DNA of 64,000 nucleotides from Torreya grandis (lineage: Eukaryota > Streptophyta > Pinopsida > Cupressales > Taxaceae): contig JARHVA010008411.1 of assembly GCA_037957365.1 (NCBI GenBank), forward strand, positions 62,001-126,000. The letters are read 5' to 3'. The notes beneath the pieces are model-generated. The model did no database searches and had not been told where the DNA came from. It saw only the letters and a list, made by a program, of their open reading frames with translations. A program made the translations under genes and the position numbers. Below, in pieces: positions 1 to 12,426 of this stretch. Each line of letters begins with the position of its first letter. The stretch's first letter is position 1.

Positions 1-717
1 TCATCAACTTCATTAACCACCACATTCTATCATTTTAGTGTACCTCATAAGATAATCAATGATAATGGCAAATATTTCAAAAACAAAACCATCCAAAAGC
101 TTTATGATGCTTTTGGCATCAGACTCAGCTTCTCGTTGCCTTACTATCTACAAGCAAATGGATAGGCAGAAGATTCTAACAAAATCCTAACTAAAATCCT
201 AATAAAGGTGATCAATGACACTGGAAGGGATTGGCACACTCACATTCCCTTCTCTTTATGGGCCTACCGCACCAACATCCAAACCCCTATGGGTGCTACA
301 CCTTTCTCCTTAGTGTATGGAACTGAGGCTGTCTTGCCTCTTAAAGTATAAATACCTTATCTTCGCATCTCCTTCCACAACATGCTCTCTAACAATGACT
401 TTTATCAAGATCAATTAACACAACTTGAGTTGATTGATGAATGTCATCTTGTCACTCTTAATCATCTTCATATCTACCAAGATCACATCAAGCCTGCCTA
501 CAACAAAAATTTGAAAGAACGAGATTTCAAAATCAGAGATCTCATCCTTAAATAAAACCAACACGTGACCAATATGGAAAGAAGCAAACGAGGCATGTTT
601 GCTCCTAATTGGCTCAGACCTTATATAATAATGCATAAGTATGGATCAGGCACTTATCATCTGTCTTCTCTAGAAGGCCAGCTAGAACCTGAGCCCCTTA
701 ATGCCTTGCATCTATGA
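1..717 (+). pseudogene. Ty3/gypsy (Tat-like) integrase, C-terminal half, degenerate
   Basis: Reading frame 1 from base 1 encodes the second half of a retroviral-type integrase, the enzyme that inserts retrotransposon cDNA. Visible in order are the second catalytic Asp in INDNG (codon 61-63), the catalytic Glu in AED (codon 169-171), WAYRTNIQTPMGATPFSLVYG, and a C-terminal part containing LKERDFKIRD and ending in LEPEPLNALHL. The Asp-Glu spacing is exactly 35 residues, the D,D35E rule of this family. In-frame stops lie at 163-165, 349-351 and 553-555, so it is dead. The AYRT/TPFSLVYGTEAVLP wording is typical of Tat-lineage plant Ty3/gypsy elements (family knowledge). The 5' part of the element lies outside the window. 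The frame closes with TGA at 715-717. Confidence 0.9.
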
Positions 718-2643
718 CCATTCTACTGTTAACCAAGTAATCATTCACTTGATGCTTAACTTGAGCTCATCCCTTGAGCAACCTCCATTATCCTCATTCC
801 TATTCCTTTCAACCCTTTTTCCCTACAAAAAATAGTTAACCCTTTTTTAAGCATTAATGCTTTGTCCTAATAAAAGGGAAACCCCTAAACCTTTATAGTC
901 TAGTCCATGACTAAAAGTTCAATTAACAAAAAAAGAAAAAAAAATTAGGATGCCTAACAAAATATTAAAAGGTCGTAAACTATAAATTTAGACTACTCCC
1001 TCAAAGGATAGGTGCATTATTGTTGTAATTAATAGACTGCTCCCTTGAAGGACAACTATTCCAAGAAATCAAAACATACAAAGCAAAATATAGACCACTC
1101 CTTCGAAGGATGGCTATGCCCAATTTTTGCTATGAAAACAACACCCTCTTAGAAGCTCTCTGCATCAATCATCTTCACATGACCATAGAATAAAAACAAC
1201 ATCCCCAAGTAGACTTCTCGCATTGATCAGTCTACCAAAAAAACAACTAACTGACAAACTATTAATTCATGGACTTGCCTATATTCATTCTTGAGGTCAC
1301 CTATAAAAGGCGCAAAGTTATCCCTGCTAAAAAGGGTTATGCTATCCTCACATATCACATAAACACACCCATTACCCCAAAATACCTAAGGGATTTTGAG
1401 CTCACTTAACGTCAAGTGATTAGGGTACTTCTCTAACAAAAACTAATGGTCAATGATGTAATGCATGAATGGGGATTTTGTTTGCAAAAACCCTATCTAT
1501 GATATCATTATGGTCCTTGTCAATGAAAGAGCAATGTGACTTTCACTTCTAACACACCTTTGTCACATGCCAGTTTTTCTCTTAGGACATAGTGTCTTAA
1601 AATTATATGCTTGTATATTGTGATCTCATAATTTTCACTATAAAGTTATGAACCTAACATTCAACTCAATTTTATCATAAATAACATCACATGTTTCTGA
1701 TAAAATACAACCACAAAATCCTTCTAACTACTTACCAACATCGGTGGCCTAACCAACGTTAGCGACCTACAAACATAGGTCTTCTCTAAAACTGCCCAAA
1801 ATCATGACCAAACAACCAGCCCTAACATTGTAGAAGTCACCTTAGACTTCTCATGGGGCACATTAGAGATCACATACATCTCCCTAAACAAAACAAACAA
1901 CACTCGAGATCAATTATATCTCAGCTCGACTCGATAAATGACCTTGGAGATCTTAACTATCTCCTCAGACCACAACCACTTTCAAGACAACTTTGCCTTG
2001 GTTGTTTTTATTGCATATGCTACCTCACAAATAGTTAGCAAATTGTACGCACCCCTCACACCTATTATCGGATCACGACCAAGTTTATCCCCAATATCTG
2101 TGACATTTTTATATTTTCTAGGAGCACTTCCTAGCCCAGATACTTGGAACATGATGCCCATTAGAGCTATAGCTTTGATCATTTTAACCCAATCAGCTAC
2201 CACTAATAAGCTAGGGACCGATTACTTTGATTTTAGTCCTCCTCGACCATTAGAGCTATAGCTTTGATCATTCAGCTACCACTAATAAGCTAGGGATTGG
2301 TTACTTCAATTTTAATCCTCCTTAACCATTAGAGCTATAGCTTTGATCATTTTAACCCAATCAACTACCTCTAATAAGCTGGGGACTAGTTACTTTGATT
2401 TTAGTCCTCCTCAACCTTGCCTATGACAATTTGACCTGCCTATCAAGTGAAGTGGTATACGTGCAATCTCAACTATTTCAACGTTCACACTCCAACCTCT
2501 ACCCTACCCATCCACTACCTATCAAATTGGCACTTGATTTTAGATTACCTTCTCTCAATTCCCACTTTGAGGGGGAATACTTCATCCCATACTTGGGGCA
2601 ACCTACACCTATTTTTCTCTTGCAGTTCATCAAAACAAACCAC
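718..2643 (+). other. Non-coding 3' region of the first Tat-like element
   Basis: This follows the integrase stop and runs to the polypurine tract. I see no conserved protein frame; short open stretches at 1853-2712 are not family-like and overlap a tandem repeat. Long 3' regions between pol and LTR are common in Tat elements. Short phrases of the type ACATTGGT/CCAACATCGGT recur loosely here near 1740 and again in the LTR near 3000 and 3620-3700. Confidence 0.6.
2160..2416 (+). repeat. Three tandem copies of an 89-bp unit
   Basis: Direct copies at 2160-2248 (89 bp), 2249-2327 (79 bp, lacking about 10 bp after GATCATT) and 2328-2416 (89 bp). Each begins ATTAGAGCTATAGCTTTGAT and ends with TCCTCNNNACC. 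They differ by several substitutions, mostly transitions. They lie in the 3' untranslated part of the first element. Confidence 0.9.
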
Positions 2644-2661
2644 AAGACAAAAAGGGGCAAA
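2644..2661 (+). promoter_or_regulatory. Polypurine tract before the 3' LTR
   Basis: The purine-rich run AGACAAAAAGGGGCAAA sits immediately before a TG dinucleotide that opens a probable LTR. This is where plus-strand DNA synthesis would be primed. It is in the expected place downstream of an integrase on the same strand. Confidence 0.65.
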
Positions 2662-4060
2662 TGTAGACATCAATATCGTGTCAACCCCCCTTGGTCCCCT
2701 TCTAAACATTAACACTCTTAACCCACACTTGCACATATTATTAGTTTAAAAACTACATATTTTAAATTAATTACCTCACCTTGGACACCTCACCTTAAGA
2801 CCATTTCTGAGCCTATGAGTCAGCCTGAGACTAGGTCCTCCAAATCCTAACTACCCATGACCAATTCTCACCACATATTAACTCCCTAACCAACTCTTGT
2901 GCCTCATAAGCCCTTGTTTTGACTGTTCTCCAATAGAAAAGGTACTTGGTGGGTGGAGAAATGGGCAAAGAGCTAAAAATAGCCCTTTTACCTATTCTCT
3001 CTCCATCGACATTGGTCAATGCATGGCTGATGTCAGTAGTTCTACGCTGATGCTGATAGGATCACCAACATTAGTTACATAAGCCAAGCTCTAATATTGA
3101 GCTAAATTCTCCTTTTCACACATTAATGCCCACACTCAGAGATTTTATGCACCAGAACTTGACTATTATTCTCCTGGCTACCGAAGCTCTACACAAATCA
3201 TTTTAGAGACTGTATTGAAAGATTGTACGGGGACCTCGAGCTACTAAATTGAAGCAATCCATGTTCACGTCATTAGCTCACAAAATTGGTCACATCAGCC
3301 ACAATAGGAATCACTATTTTGACACCTCTAGTTCTTCACCTTATAAAGCTAAGTACTCTAGTTTTCATTTCAATATTTTAGAATATATTATCAATTAGTT
3401 TTCATTGATATTTCTAAATACTGTCGAGAGACCTGACTTCTTCCATGGAGGGGCTGAAAGGCCTTCTCCTTGTTCTCACCCCCTTTTCACACTAATACTC
3501 TACCTATACCCTTCCTTAGACCTCATTCACCTTCCCGCAACCCTGTACCAACCTATGAACTTTCAAAAACTCCTTTGTCTATCCCAAAAATACTCTAAAA
3601 GCCATCCAAGGCCGAAAACCCCAACTGACATTGGTAACCCAATTGATGTTGGCACCATTTACCCAACTAACCTTGGTAGACCCACTGACATCGGTGACTG
3701 TGCTCTGAACTAGCAAACCAAAAAGCCATCTAAACAACCCATCTAGACCAAACTGAACCTTCAGCCAACCTTTTGTAGCATTTTGAGATACATAGACTGT
3801 AAGGAATAGGTACACACTATCTAGTTTTCTATTTCTTTATTCATTTATCATTTCTTCCTTTACAATACTTTTATCTTTAAACAGTGGATTGTCATCCCTT
3901 AAGGAGCTTCACACTTCCAGGACCAAGCACATAGCTTGGCAGCCCACCATATCCTCTTCTAACATCTTTCTTGTTTAAGTTTCATTCTTATTGTAGGTGT
4001 TTCTTCCATAGCCAAAGAGGAGTTCTTACAAGGCTTGGATACGGTGCACACTAAATCTAG
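2662..4060 (+). mobile_element. Probable 3' LTR of the first Tat-like element (right end uncertain)
   Basis: Starts TGTAGACATCAATATCGTGT directly after the polypurine tract. A TATA-like TATAAAG at 3342-3348 is suitably placed. The first 20 bases are partly self-complementary (GACA ... TGTC). There is no second copy in the window, because the 5' LTR would lie left of base 1, so the right boundary is a guess: somewhere near 4000-4100, after the region with repeated CTGACATTGGT-like phrases at 3620-3700. No target duplication can be checked. Confidence 0.55.
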
Positions 4061-7000
4061 GTAACATCAAACCCATAACCTCTTAACCTTAGTTTCTTTC
4101 TCATTTGAATGTAATTAGTGAAAATCTAGAGAAACACCTACATTCTTACTAAAGAAGAGTCTTCCTTGGAAATAGGTCTTAATCCATGAGATTAGGTCAT
4201 AATTAATTGATTAAGTATTTATTTTAAACCTTATCCAAACCATTAATGAGATTTTTCCATATTTATTTGGTTGTTTGAGCTATTTAATGTTTGTTTGACC
4301 TCTTAAACATCCTAGGCATTGGAAGGAAGGCCTTAATATGAGTCTTAGAGACCTTTTCAAACTTTGAATCATTATTATAATAAAATATAACTTTTTAATA
4401 CCCTTAAATTTCAATGTAAAAAAGTATCAACCTTAATAAAACCTTTAGAAAATTTTTAATTCATGTATTTGGTGTTTGGATCACTTAATTCTTCTTTAAG
4501 CAAAAGTGACTTAGGAGAGAGAAAATTGGTTTTTATAATGTTACAAGTAAAATTACACCATTTATGGGTTATAAACATGTCATAAGACCTGAAATAAGTA
4601 ATTTATATCCATAAAATGACTAAAAATATTCAATTTTCCTCATACAACATGCTTTCCTTCACATTCCTTATAGCCCTAAAAACTTGTAAAGCACATTATC
4701 CAGAAGATTGTAGAAACCAAATTGGAAACTTGGGAAATTTTTTGAGTACCATATATACCATTATATATATACACAAATTTTAATGATAAAAAACCAATTG
4801 TAAGTATCTTTTTTCCTTCATTTTCCTCTCCAATTAGGCCTAATTAGCCCTCTTAGGCCTAAAAAGTAGAAATCTTACTCTAGAGATATCCCAAACTTAT
4901 GAGATCACAAAAAGGCATGTGATTAAATTTAAATATGATATAAAAATCTTCCATGTAAATTTTGGGGTTCTAAGAAGCTATGTAAGTATGAAAACCAAGA
5001 AATCACCTTGCCACATAGTCTTATTTTGAACCTGTTTGGGACTACCTTAGAAAATTGGCCTAGTTAAACCACTTATATAATATCCCATGAATGATTTTAG
5101 GATTTAATAGTTAGGATAAATTTAAAGTTACATCATTCAATGATTTTAAATTTCTATCTTTCTCAAAACACCTAAAAACAACAAAAATCATGAAAAATAG
5201 GGTATTTATAATAGTCTGTACAAGTATGGATTAGGTACATGTGAAGAACCTAATATGACTCCTTAGAAACATACCAGATTTTTTAGGATAAAATTTGTAA
5301 TTATATGTGAATTTTAGTTTTATTTCACTTGATCAGTCATAATTAGGGTTTTAAAAGTAATTAAGACATGTTGGTGTCTTAACGCTTGTTCATAAATATA
5401 GGGGGATGAAATGACCTCCTTCCACTTGGAAAAAAATCTTGACTGAGCTACTCAACTATCCCAAATAGATCATATATCTATGAATTTTTTTAGAGATGGT
5501 ATGAGTATGTGCAGTTACTCATTGGTTGGCATTCTTAGCTCTTTTTAGACTTGAGAGAGGTTTAATCTGAGTTTTGGGTCTTAAAACTCCACCTCAATGC
5601 CAGGAAAGGTTTATAAACCTCTCAAAAAATATCCCCCATTATTCCACATGCTTTTTTAGTGACTATTATGCCTTAATTTCCTCTTTCTAGTGACTATGAC
5701 CATTCTCTTTAATCATAGATGTACACATTCAAGAATAGGGATCACATTCAATTCATATGTGTTTATGTTTATCCATTCCTTAATGAAGCCATCACTTGTC
5801 ATCTCATAGAGAGAGTCATACCACTCATCAGGAAGTATGTTTAAGATATGGGTGATATCTAGTTATATCTAGAGTATATAGTAATTAAAATTATAGGAAC
5901 CCAGTGCACTCCCGTCAGGCTATGCATCCATGTGCCAAATAGACTAGTAAAAAAAAAGGTGGCTTATCAGCTATTCCATGGTATAAATGTTATTTTTAAG
6001 ACAAAGAGAAAAGGCCTCCTCCACAACTTCCCCATAATAATTTGGAGGACCATTTTCAAATAATGGCACAACATTGAGGTATCCTCCAAACATAAGACAT
6101 CTTTCAACTTGTAAATATATGAGCTAAAATAATGAGATCCTTATGGGAGGGTTAAGGAACACTTATGGGCCAAAAATATTCTGAGTGTATCCTAAGATCA
6201 TCATCTTCATGCCTATGACCCCATTTATACCAAGTCATCTAGATAATCTAAGGTCATAAAAAGGTTAAAGGAGCACAACCTTAAACTTGAGCCTAGACTA
6301 GAGAGGAACCAAAAAGGAGATGATAGGTGGAAACTTGGGCCTAGGAAGTACCATTTATCGAGTAGTTCACATTATAGACCTCCATCATCCAAACCATCCA
6401 TATAACACAAACTTGAGACACATATTAAGTAGAGACTAGATGAAATAAGGCCTAATGAGATTACATCATCTTCAACCCAGATAAAAGAATAAGAATTACC
6501 TCAGGAGGATGTACACATGATAGAATTGGTCTTGATGAGACTATAGAAGATGCACTTAAAATTATATCACTAGATTATTAATAATATGATGAGTAATCTC
6601 AAATTGAAGAGGCTAAGGAAGAAAAAGGGAAGGTAGTACTAAACTTAGTTCCTATAAATACCCCCAAGAGAAAGGTTGAACTGGCCATTATTCTAGTAAA
6701 GACCAAGAAGCCTAAAGTAAATTTCACTCATCTTTGAGTGAAGTCAATTTATTTAGTGAATAAAACATGATTTATGGACCATCCATTTTAGATTGGTTAA
6801 TTTATGGACCTAAATTGTATAAAGTCCCCACTAGGAAACATCTCTATGCATGAAGAGATCAAGCTATGGAATATGGCTCTACAAAAGGAATATAAAATAA
6901 GATTGGTTTCCCCAAGACAACCAAGTGGAGAAAAAATAGAGATACCTGTACCATAGGTAACAAAATCCTCAATAGGATCACCTAAATATGGCCAAGGTCA

Positions 7001-7168
7001 CTTAAAATAGTAACTATGACCATTCTCTTTGATTTGGGATCTTGGTAGTAGTATAAAGAGCATCCAAGAGTGTGACATTGTGGAAAAATGGGATTTTTTC
7101 TTATTTTTAATGGCATAGATATATCTAATCAAAGAAATACTAATAATTTCACCTAGGGGAGGGGCAAT
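4061..7168. other. No recognisable gene; AT-rich sequence
   Basis: Both strands are dense with stops. A plus-strand stretch near 6525-6740 reads as charged, lysine/glutamate-rich protein with four stops (EEAKEEKGKVVLNLV), but it has no family hallmark. I see no LTR ends or RNA gene. Confidence 0.5.
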
Positions 7169-7651
7169 CTATTTCTCAACCATGAAATAGACAATTGGTA
7201 CATAGACAAGTTCAACATAGGTTGTGGTGGCATTTCCACATAGTTTGTTCAACATTACCATGATCATTAATATCCCTAGTCTAAATTGGCTAATTGGGAT
7301 GTTTTTATTGAAGTTTGAGAAGACTTGGTTTCCAAAATATAACCACATGGTTAGGATGTTCTTCAAATCATTTTCTTTGGCCAAGGCATTGATAAAATAC
7401 AAGTCAATTTGTGGTTTAGGTAGTTTATAATAATTCTCAAAAGCTATAACAAAGATATATGCCACATTTCTATGAGTGTGTTCATTAATTATCCAACATT
7501 TATCTATTTTATCAACCTTAAAAATTGGAGCAAGGATATAGATACAATGAATTACCTTAGTTTTTTCTACTACATAGTAGAGACTAGTCATTTGGATTGT
7601 GACAATGTCATAGTACAACCTCTTAGTAGACACATTCTTCTCCTCCTCCAA
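7169..7651 (-). CDS. Unrecognised 160-codon frame, probably a transposon relic
   Basis: This is the longest open frame outside recognisable transposon domains. It has an N-terminal stretch rich in charged and aromatic residues, then KLPKPQIDLYFINALAKEN, then LRLGILMIMVMLNKLCGNATT-like hydrophobic sequence ending YVELVYVPIVYFMVEK. After the stop the same frame continues as GEIISISLIRYIYAIKNKKK down to about 7060. The pattern of a short 'NK(L/M)CGNA' box followed by 'Y.PI' loosely recalls plant transposon-associated ORFs of unknown function; that comparison is from memory and weak. No signal peptide, splice pattern or neighbour supports a host gene. Confidence 0.3.
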   Translation of the reverse strand: MEEEKNVSTKRLYYDIVTIQMTSLYYVVEKTKVIHCIYILAPIFKVDKIDKCWIINEHTHRNVAYIFVIAFENYYKLPKPQIDLYFINALAKENDLKNILTMWLYFGNQVFSNFNKNIPISQFRLGILMIMVMLNKLCGNATTTYVELVYVPIVYFMVEK

Positions 7652-9713
7652 ATTGATGGGCTATTAGTTCTAAATGCTTTAAAATAAGTTTGACCAATTA
7701 TTTCCTATGATATTCAAAGCATTGGTAACTAATTTTGTGTCTCAAAAAATCTTTCCTTCCATGTCTGTGGTTAGATACTACTCCACATCTTCTTTTAAAA
7801 CACCCTTCCAAGCTACCATGGCTTCAATTTTGATAAAACTACCTAGTTATGGTATATAATTCAACTCTAGATTGAATCATCTTTGTATACATGATAATTT
7901 AATTCTCCTTAGCTTGATTACAATGAACACAGAGTCAAATTAGGTATTTTTTACATGCTAGGGTTTGCTAGAGTTCAAACAAGTTCACATAGAGCTTTAA
8001 TGGTGGTACTAGAGTTTGAATTCAGAACTTTATGACTTAGATTTGCATTTAGATCTCATATTTATATATTTTCCTTTTCAGGTCCATGAGATCTCTTAAT
8101 CTGACTTGGTGCTTATGTGGCTCCACTATGTTACACAACTCATTAATATTTTAAAAGTGACCATTTATCCTTTAAGACACATATCAACATCTCATTAGTT
8201 CTCATCTTATTGAAAATTCTACCTCACTTTGCACCATTGATTTGGATCTAAAATATCAAATGCTATTGGTGGATTTAATGCTTGGCATTTAAGATTATGC
8301 TACATGTCAATTTTTTGGGCCTTCTCTATGCCTCTAGTTATCATTTTTCTCTTAGTCAATGCCTTTACACCCTGTGGTAGCTTCCCATTCATCTTTAAAC
8401 TCTTTAAAAATTTGAATTTAAATATGCACCATTAGATCATGATTGTGTGGATCAATGTGCATTATTCATCTAGATCTTCTATGTTCTATCCTTTTCTCTA
8501 TGAGTTATTGATTTTTAATTTTAATATTCATGATGGTGACACTTTTCACCTTCTCACTCTTCTAGAGCTTCATTGAAGTTTTGACTAAATTCTCACCATT
8601 GATCAAAATACATACATCTGGCCACACACCATTGATATTCAGGATAGTGTTCGAGCTTTAACTATCCATTGCAGGCAGGACACTTGTCATCTCCATGCTT
8701 GCTTATAGTGTTTGTTGAAATTTTGACCTTGTTATGTACTATTAGATCTATTTTGATTAGATCAATGCATATCATTAGATCTTGATCTATGGAGATGAAT
8801 GTGATTATTTACTTTGTTTACTTGCAAAATATTTCACTTAATGTTTCCTCGCTTACCATAGGATAATCTTTGTCCACTCAAATGTGCATCATCAATGTAG
8901 GTGCTTGACTTATTGACTTTTAAGAGTCCTACAAACCATGGATCTTTTGCTCGAGTTCTGATATATTTACACTTGTCATCCTTTTATTGGTCCCTTTCAT
9001 TCTTGTGGACAAAAAAAAAGGATCAAGGAATGTATAAGACTTAAGATAAATTCTTTAACCTAAGGTTTTAATTATATTAATCAATACAATTAAATCTTTG
9101 GATAAAATTTAGACTGAGTATAAAATATAATAAAAGGGACCTTGCATTTAATTAGTCTAGGAAGATAATAAAAGAGTTAAGGAGGCCTTGGGTCATAAAT
9201 AACTTAGCATTAGAATTTTAGAATAAGGTCTTATTCATGTTAATAAACATGAACAATATCCTATGATAACATATAAACTAAGTTTTAAACAAATATAATG
9301 TGCTCTTATGTGATTTTTTAAATAAAGTAACCCCATGTAAATTTGAATTTAAATTTAAAAGGATTAGATTAAAAGAAATAAATTAAGGGTGTCTAGATGT
9401 TCAAATATGAACTCAATTTAATTAAGAACCATTAACTAATAAAAGGGTCAATTTATCATTAAATCTCAAAACACTAGACATTGTCTAAAATGTTCAGACT
9501 CCATTAAACCTGCAACTTGGAAACACAAAATTAACCATTAGTAAAATTAGGGAAAATAAGACAAGAATAAAATAGAGACACATCATTTAAAATAAGTGAG
9601 CAGTAGGTGTGGATGACCTTCAAGAAAATATGATATGCCATCATGTTAATGCCAATCTAATCAAGTGAATTTTTAGTTTAAGGAACAAATTTTCAAAATT
9701 ATAAAACAAGGGT
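7652..9713. other. No recognisable gene; possibly part of a decayed LTR
   Basis: No coding family is visible on either strand. Short phrases such as TTAGATC...ATCAATG recur between 8430 and 8830. If the PBS-like site at 9753 is real, the right part of this stretch would be the LTR of a plus-strand element ending near 9746. I could not find the matching copy. Confidence 0.4.
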
Positions 9714-9733
9714 CCCCATTTTTAGAAATGGGG
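9714..9733 (+). repeat. Perfect 8-bp hairpin near a putative LTR end
   Basis: CCCCATTT (9714-9721) and AAATGGGG (9726-9733) are perfect inverted repeats around a 4-base loop. The hairpin lies 13 bases before the putative LTR end and 20 bases before a PBS-like sequence. It is not followed by a U-run typical of a terminator. Confidence 0.6.
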
Positions 9734-9752
9734 GTATGTTGACTTCAAAAAA

Positions 9753-9772
9753 TGGTGACTTCTAGGGGAAAC
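9753..9772 (+). promoter_or_regulatory. Primer-binding-site-like sequence (plus strand)
   Basis: TGGTGACTTCTAGGGGAAAC resembles the two better supported PBS sites in this window (TGGTGACTCC at 14925 and at 31969 on the minus strand). TGG is the expected complement of a tRNA CCA end. It would follow an LTR ending ...GACTTCA at 9746. No gag or pol follows on this strand, so it is either a truncated element or a coincidence. Confidence 0.4.
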
Positions 9773-10805
9773 ATAGAAATATGCTAGAATTTAGAGACTC
9801 TAGGTTAAACTAATGACTAGATAAATCATCCCACGTTATTAGGTGCCATTGTTAAGATTAAGACATAATTAAGACAAGTCTCCCACATGTATAATTAGGA
9901 TCAAACATCAAAACATAGCCATGTTAGGTGTGTGCATTTTGATTCCACTTACTAATTACAATGGGATTTAGAGAACAACATCCATATTCATGACCTTGAC
10001 CATTAACATTGACTTATATAATATTTAGATGTTTATTAAGAATCATGTTTTAGCTCAGGGAAGGCTTGGGCATTGCTCTATTATTATCTAGGTATCCATA
10101 GCCCTGATAGAGATACCTTTGGAACCACTCAAGGCCTTGTTCCACTACCAGCCAAGCATCCATAGCCTTGGTGGAGATCACCAAAATTACCTTTGCTTAG
10201 AAAGATTTTAAAATTTTCAATAAAGCTATTATTTTTATATTTTTAGATATATTTTTGATTTATAAAAAAATTTGGTAACTAGATTAGCCAAGTTTTGGGA
10301 TTTTGTCAAATTTTTTATCTTCAAATAATCATCTTTGGTTGTAAACTTTGTCCCAGGCAATTGATGTCTTTTTAAGTGACAACATGAGTTTGTCTTAATA
10401 GTCAAAAATTTCATCCTACATAAGCATTCCTTATCAGAATAAAACTTAGATCAAGAATAAGGTTTAAGATTTTAGGAACAACCAATCTATATACCTGCCC
10501 TTACCAATCTCTCAAAACTACAACATTAGGCTCATATTTTAGGATACATGATCAATGATTAGAATAATTCATACCTATATTCTTGATTTATGGAGTTCAT
10601 TTTGAGAAACTACATGTATTAGAGCTTGAGGACTATCTTTAAAAAGACTTGTTAAAAGTAGGGAATAAACAAAAGGCAAGGAAACACACAATAAGCAGAT
10701 CAATGTAATAATCAAACAAATACTTGCATGCACTATGTATAAACAAGTAATAGAAAAGAGATATAATCTAATCTTACTTACACTAATCCTAGCGAGTCTT
10801 ACAGA
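9773..10805. other. 3' flank of element A, no gene seen
   Basis: On the minus strand this follows the end of the element A polymerase frame and should include its 3' untranslated region and the start of its 3' LTR. I could not locate a polypurine tract or LTR boundary. No other coding signal is visible. Confidence 0.4.
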
Positions 10806-11990
10806 TTACTCCATGTGGACTTGGGGTAGAGTAGTAGAGAAGTAGTGTTTGAAATACTTCCCATTTGTTGGCAATGTGAACTCTACTCCTTACAAGTCCT
10901 TGAAATTGAAGGTGTTGTCTCTTAGTATCTCATCAATCTAATAGGGACCAACCCACAAAGGTATGAATTTTCCATGCTTTCCCTTAGGTTCAGATGCTTT
11001 GTCCCAAAAATAACCAGGTCCCCTTGTTTGAACACCTTAATTTTAGAATGTTTATAAAACAATCTCTTCATTGTGGTTTGATGCCTATTGAATTTGGTAA
11101 AGGATTTCTCTCTTACATCTTCCATTTGAATAATTTCAAGTAACCTTGAAATTTTAAACTCTTGATCCTCTCCTTCTATGTATTCTTACATAAACTCGTA
11201 GGCTAGTATCTTGATGTGGTAGGGAATACAAGTTCTTTACCATACATAAGCTAAAATGGGGATACCTTTTTATCTTGATTGACTCTTGTTCTATCATCCC
11301 AAAGGGCATATTTTAGTAACTTATGCCATGTTATTGGTTTATTAATAACAAAATTTTAGATGGATTTCATCAAAATTTTATTAGTATATTCTGACACCCC
11401 ATTACCTTGAGGATAAATGTTTGATGAAAACTTGAGAATAATGTTATTATCATATGCCCACTCAGTCATCTCAATGGATATGTTGGTAGATCCCTTATCA
11501 AAAAATAAGGATATTGGTGTTTTGAATCTAGTACATATCTTCTCTTCCAAGAACTTAATCACATCTTTAGTCCTGCATTTCTTGGTTACTACTACTTTTG
11601 TCCATCTAGTGTAGTAGTTAGTAGTAGTGAGTACATATTTATGTAATTCTAAAGAATTGGGGTTGATGACCCCCACAAAATCTAATCCCCATTGAGTAAA
11701 GGGTTTATCAATCATTATTAGCCATAATGACATGAATTCTTTAGGTTCTTTAGTTTTAAATATCTATCACTGATGACACTCTCTTACATGTTTGTGAGAA
11801 TATTTGAAGATAGTAGGCCAATGATAACCATATTTAAGGATCTTATGTGCTGTTTTCATTCTTTATGGGTGTCCACTTCCCATATTCTCATGGAAAGTAC
11901 TTAAGATCTCTAATTCTTCCTCTTTATAAAAACATATTAGGTATATCCCTTCATAATTCTTATTGAAAAGCACTCCATCTTTGATTAGGA
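10806..11990 (-). pseudogene. Element A integrase (Ty3/gypsy Tat-like), degenerate
   Basis: Read on the minus strand. The zinc-binding N-domain spans about 11905-11767: FHENMGSGH gives the two His, YGYHWP follows, and ECHQ gives the first Cys. The second Cys codon is now TGA at 11767-11769. The catalytic core spans 11733-11356 with QWGLDFVG (first Asp), FFDKGST (second Asp) and GVSEYTNK (Glu); I count 35 residues between second Asp and Glu. The C-terminal part at 11125-10806 has FKQGDLVIF and ends NGKYFKHYFS..., similar to the pol end of element N. The core is open for 125 codons, but stops and shifts separate the domains, so no full-length protein is possible. It is the downstream part of the same polymerase as 23693-27157. 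Confidence 0.85.
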
Positions 11991-12387
11991 AATGAGCTAC
12001 CTTGAGGCTTAGAGATTTCCTTTGCTACTATTTAATCCTAAATGATAAGTCCCATTGATTAGTAAATGAACAACTAAATCATGAAAATCATTGGGTTGAA
12101 AACTTTGATGCTCTACTTACATGATATTTAACTTGGCATTAGTATTTGAAATTAATTAAATTAGTCCTTAACACCATACCAATTTGGTAGTATTAATTTC
12201 CTAGTCATATTATAGAAGTATGGACATCCATTTACCTCTTTTTTCCCCTAGTTCATATTAGATAAGCATGAGCCTAGTGTCAAGGTCTGGTAGTATTACA
12301 TACACCTTATTTATAAAAATACAATGTCTAAATTTCTTTACTACCTTGACTAAAGCATATGCCTATTTTTCAATCAGGGAATAGTTT
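11991..12387 (-). pseudogene. Element A RNase H / connection, C-terminal part
   Basis: On the minus strand, from the insertion point of element N, the frame reads YSLIEK-stop-AYALVKVVKKFRHCIF, the typical end of the Ty3/gypsy RNase H domain (consensus EK.AYALV.AL..FR.Y). It then decays into a linker that reads LAHFLIKDGVLFNKNYEG before the integrase zinc domain. Its upstream half is at 23693-23860. The AGTTT at 12383-12387 is the target site duplicated by element N. Confidence 0.8.
12383..12387 (+). repeat. Left target-site duplication AGTTT of element N
   Basis: The five bases directly before the 5' LTR (which starts TGTTGTC at 12388) are AGTTT. They match exactly the five bases directly after the 3' LTR at 23688-23692. 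A 5-bp duplication is normal for Ty3/gypsy integration. Confidence 0.92.
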
Positions 12388-12426
12388 TGTTGTCCCCTAA
12401 AAATATCACTCATTTTTGGGACAACA
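12388..12426 (+). repeat. Hairpin at the first bases of the 5' LTR
   Basis: TGTTGTCCC at the LTR start is perfectly complementary to GGGACAACA at the end of this segment, with AAAAAT/ATTTTT extending the stem around the loop ATCACTC. A two-base bulge (CT) interrupts the left arm. The same structure is in the 3' LTR at 21061-21099. Confidence 0.85.

Noticed and set aside
415..636. 73-codon minus-strand frame
   Set aside because: It lies opposite the integrase C-terminal coding sequence and is its shadow.
7224..7687. Plus-strand frames of 68 and 71 codons
   Set aside because: They overlap the longer minus-strand frame 7169-7651 and have less protein-like composition.
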